A DNA stretch of 64,000 nucleotides from Nostoc sp. UHCC 0926 (GTDB taxonomy: Bacteria; Cyanobacteriota; Cyanobacteriia; Cyanobacteriales; Nostocaceae). Positions 62,666 to 64,000 of this stretch are shown here, piece after piece. The stretch's first letter is position 1; each line of letters opens with the position of its first letter. Made by a program: the position numbers and the translations under genes. The stretch spans positions 1,364,001 to 1,428,000 of the forward strand of contig NZ_CP117768.1 of assembly GCF_028623165.1 (NCBI RefSeq). Direction: 5' to 3'. Under the pieces are notes generated by a model. It did no database searches. It was not told the DNA's origin and saw only the letters and a program-made list of their open reading frames with translations.

Positions 62666-64000
62666 ATGAGTACTTCTAGCACGATCAGTAACTTACAGAC
62701 CGCACTAGGTTGTGCTGGGAAGTGCGATTGTTGCAACAAGTTACAAGTACAAATTAATGCTATTAATTCAAAACTTAATGGGCTGAAAAATGTTGACGAA
62801 GACAGAATAGTTAAGAAGGCTGTTGGTTTATCAGAGTCTAGTATTGTTCCACAAATTGGTACAGCGGTATCTGGATTAGCAGTGGCAATCTACAGCAAGT
62901 TTGATCCAGAATTCAATAAATTTAAAGTTGATTTGTCGAACATCGGAAACTTGGCACGTACGGCAGGAACAGATGCTACCGACGCCCAAACTACGGCAGG
63001 TCTACTAAAGGATCGGGTTACAAGGGCGGAAGGGACGGCAGGAGATGCACTGAGCGAAGCTGTTAAGAATACTAGAGAATTAGAACTCACGAAAGCGGCT
63101 GTCGATGTAGTAAAAGGAACGGCGACAGATGCCCAAAAAACAGCCGTTAATGCTTTCAAAAAAGCCAGTAATGTAGAAATAAAAATTCCTCCTATAAAGG
63201 CGGATGCGGCGGCGGCTAAAACAGAATCAGTAAAAGCTGTAAGTACTGCAACCAATGCTGCAAATGAGGCCTTAGAGGCAAATAACGCTGTAGGGGGCTT
63301 AAAAGGGATTGTTGAGGGATTAAAAGGACGTGTAGGACAACTTGGCACTGCTGTTGAGAAGGCCGAGAAACTCGCTGGTGATGCAATCACAAAGGCAGCT
63401 AATGCTGTCGGCATAAGCAATGAAGCGTTAGCAGCATTCGGGAAGCTTGCATCAAGGGTTGCTGAAATCTTTAATGTAGTTGCAGCACTAGCAACACTTG
63501 TCGAACAACTTGCAACGCTTAATGTTCTTGGTGGCCGGATTAATGCAATCGAAAACGGTCTTGATAGATTAAATAATGAAGTATCCGGGGTATTAGGTAA
63601 ACTTCTTGGATTGCAGAATCGCATTATTCGCAATGAAGGCAGCATTACAGAAGTAAGAAGTATCTCATTGGATGCTAGAGCTATAGGGCTTAATGCTGCA
63701 AACATTGCATCTACTTCTCAAGTTACTGCCTCTCGATCACAAGTCGTAGCTGAGGCGGCTGCGTTTGCAGCACAACACGCGCAAACAACAGCAAATGGTG
63801 CCGAAAAGAATGCCGAAACAGCAAACAGTAATGCAACTACGGCATACCTTGAAGCTAAAAAATCTACAACGATTGCCAAAGGAGCCTCCGACGAAGCGCA
63901 TAATGCTACCGATGTTGCAACCAAGGCAAAACAGATTGCAACTGGATCTGTAGACTTTGCTGGCAAAGCATTCAATAAGGCAACAGAAGCGCTAACCGTT
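62666..64000 (+). CDS. Long Ala-rich helical protein, partial (runs off the window)
   Basis: ATG at 62666 directly abuts the previous stop (TAAATG). The frame is open to the last base, 445 codons, with no stop. The N-terminus has a short Cys cluster (LGCAGKCDCCNKLQVQINAI), echoing the previous protein. The rest is Ala-, Asn-, Thr- and Val-rich with long helical repeats (AAVDVVKGTATDAQKTAVNA; EALEANNAVGGLKGIVEGLK; ITKAANAVGISNEALAAFGK), one hydrophobic stretch (SIVPQIGTAVSGLAVAIY) and no catalytic motif. It looks like a fibrous or tail-fibre-like structural protein; I cannot say which. Spurious open frames on the opposite strand reflect this composition. Confidence 0.85.
   Translation, partial: MSTSSTISNLQTALGCAGKCDCCNKLQVQINAINSKLNGLKNVDEDRIVKKAVGLSESSIVPQIGTAVSGLAVAIYSKFDPEFNKFKVDLSNIGNLARTAGTDATDAQTTAGLLKDRVTRAEGTAGDALSEAVKNTRELELTKAAVDVVKGTATDAQKTAVNAFKKASNVEIKIPPIKADAAAAKTESVKAVSTATNAANEALEANNAVGGLKGIVEGLKGRVGQLGTAVEKAEKLAGDAITKAANAVGISNEALAAFGKLASRVAEIFNVVAALATLVEQLATLNVLGGRINAIENGLDRLNNEVSGVLGKLLGLQNRIIRNEGSITEVRSISLDARAIGLNAANIASTSQVTASRSQVVAEAAAFAAQHAQTTANGAEKNAETANSNATTAYLEAKKSTTIAKGASDEAHNATDVATKAKQIATGSVDFAGKAFNKATEALTV

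Noticed and set aside
62890..63705. Open frame of 271 codons on the minus strand
   Set aside because: It is antisense to the open, Ala/Thr-rich frame starting at 62666, which has a stop-start junction with the preceding gene; the minus frame is a composition shadow.

Overview
The window reads as chromosome of a heterocyst-type (Nostoc-like, order Nostocales) cyanobacterium. Evidence in the sequence: a psbA gene for photosystem II D1, very frequent GCGATCGC (HIP1-type) palindromes, heptanucleotide STRR repeats, PEP-CTERM, DUF1574, DUF2808, DUF1400 and KGK-domain proteins typical of cyanobacteria, an SLH/OprB-type outer-membrane porin, and many small terminal-inverted-repeat (MITE-like) elements between and inside genes.

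Layout. 0-9 kb: phosphoenolpyruvate carboxylase (-), a small membrane protein, then a DUF1574 (SGNH-like) protein and an MBOAT O-acyltransferase (+) that look like a two-gene polysaccharide acetylation unit. 9-14.6 kb: psbA (Gln130, D1:1 type) followed by a decaying stretch: an IS605-type element with intact tnpB and truncated tnpA sits inside a PepSY transmembrane gene whose two halves flank it in register; next come a HupE-like gene lacking its usual metal ligands, an endonuclease I remnant and a histidine-kinase remnant split by a nested MITE. 14.6-29.7 kb: ABC exporter, a membrane protein, galE, a glycine-rich peptide gene, a periplasmic protein plus a TauE/SafE-ferric-reductase fusion, a large HTH/TIR-like/GAF-GAF signalling protein, an M28 peptidase and a DUF1400 hydrolase. 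30-46.6 kb: DUF6875-like and DUF2808 proteins, a 7TM-HD phosphohydrolase, a degenerate ADP-ribosylglycohydrolase-like protein, a 46-aa gene ahead of aroQ, topA, a DUF6745 pair, a PEP-CTERM protein and an iron-type porin with a partial duplicate.

46.8-47.9 kb holds the wreck of a znuA-znuC-znuB type metal-uptake operon. At 47,942 a tRNA-Phe(GAA) gene is followed by a tyrosine integrase pointing at it. From there to the window end (at least 16 kb) the content changes to many small, often overlapping hypothetical genes, a membrane-anchored HerA/FtsK-like ATPase, an Xre regulator, repeated operator-like elements, and a DnaB-N/RepA-like replication protein whose gene contains inverted arrays of GATCACCCC. 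I read this as an integrative (plasmid-like, possibly conjugative) element inserted in tRNA-Phe; its far end is not in the window. The last three genes form a tightly packed operon (118 aa, a Cys-rich 150 aa, and a long Ala-rich helical protein running off the end) of unknown function.

In the host part, several loci are visibly dying (PepSY, endonuclease I, histidine kinase, methyltransferase, znu operon, porin duplicate). The integrated element looks intact, with at least three sets of coupled genes and cis-acting repeats that may be its origin and operators.
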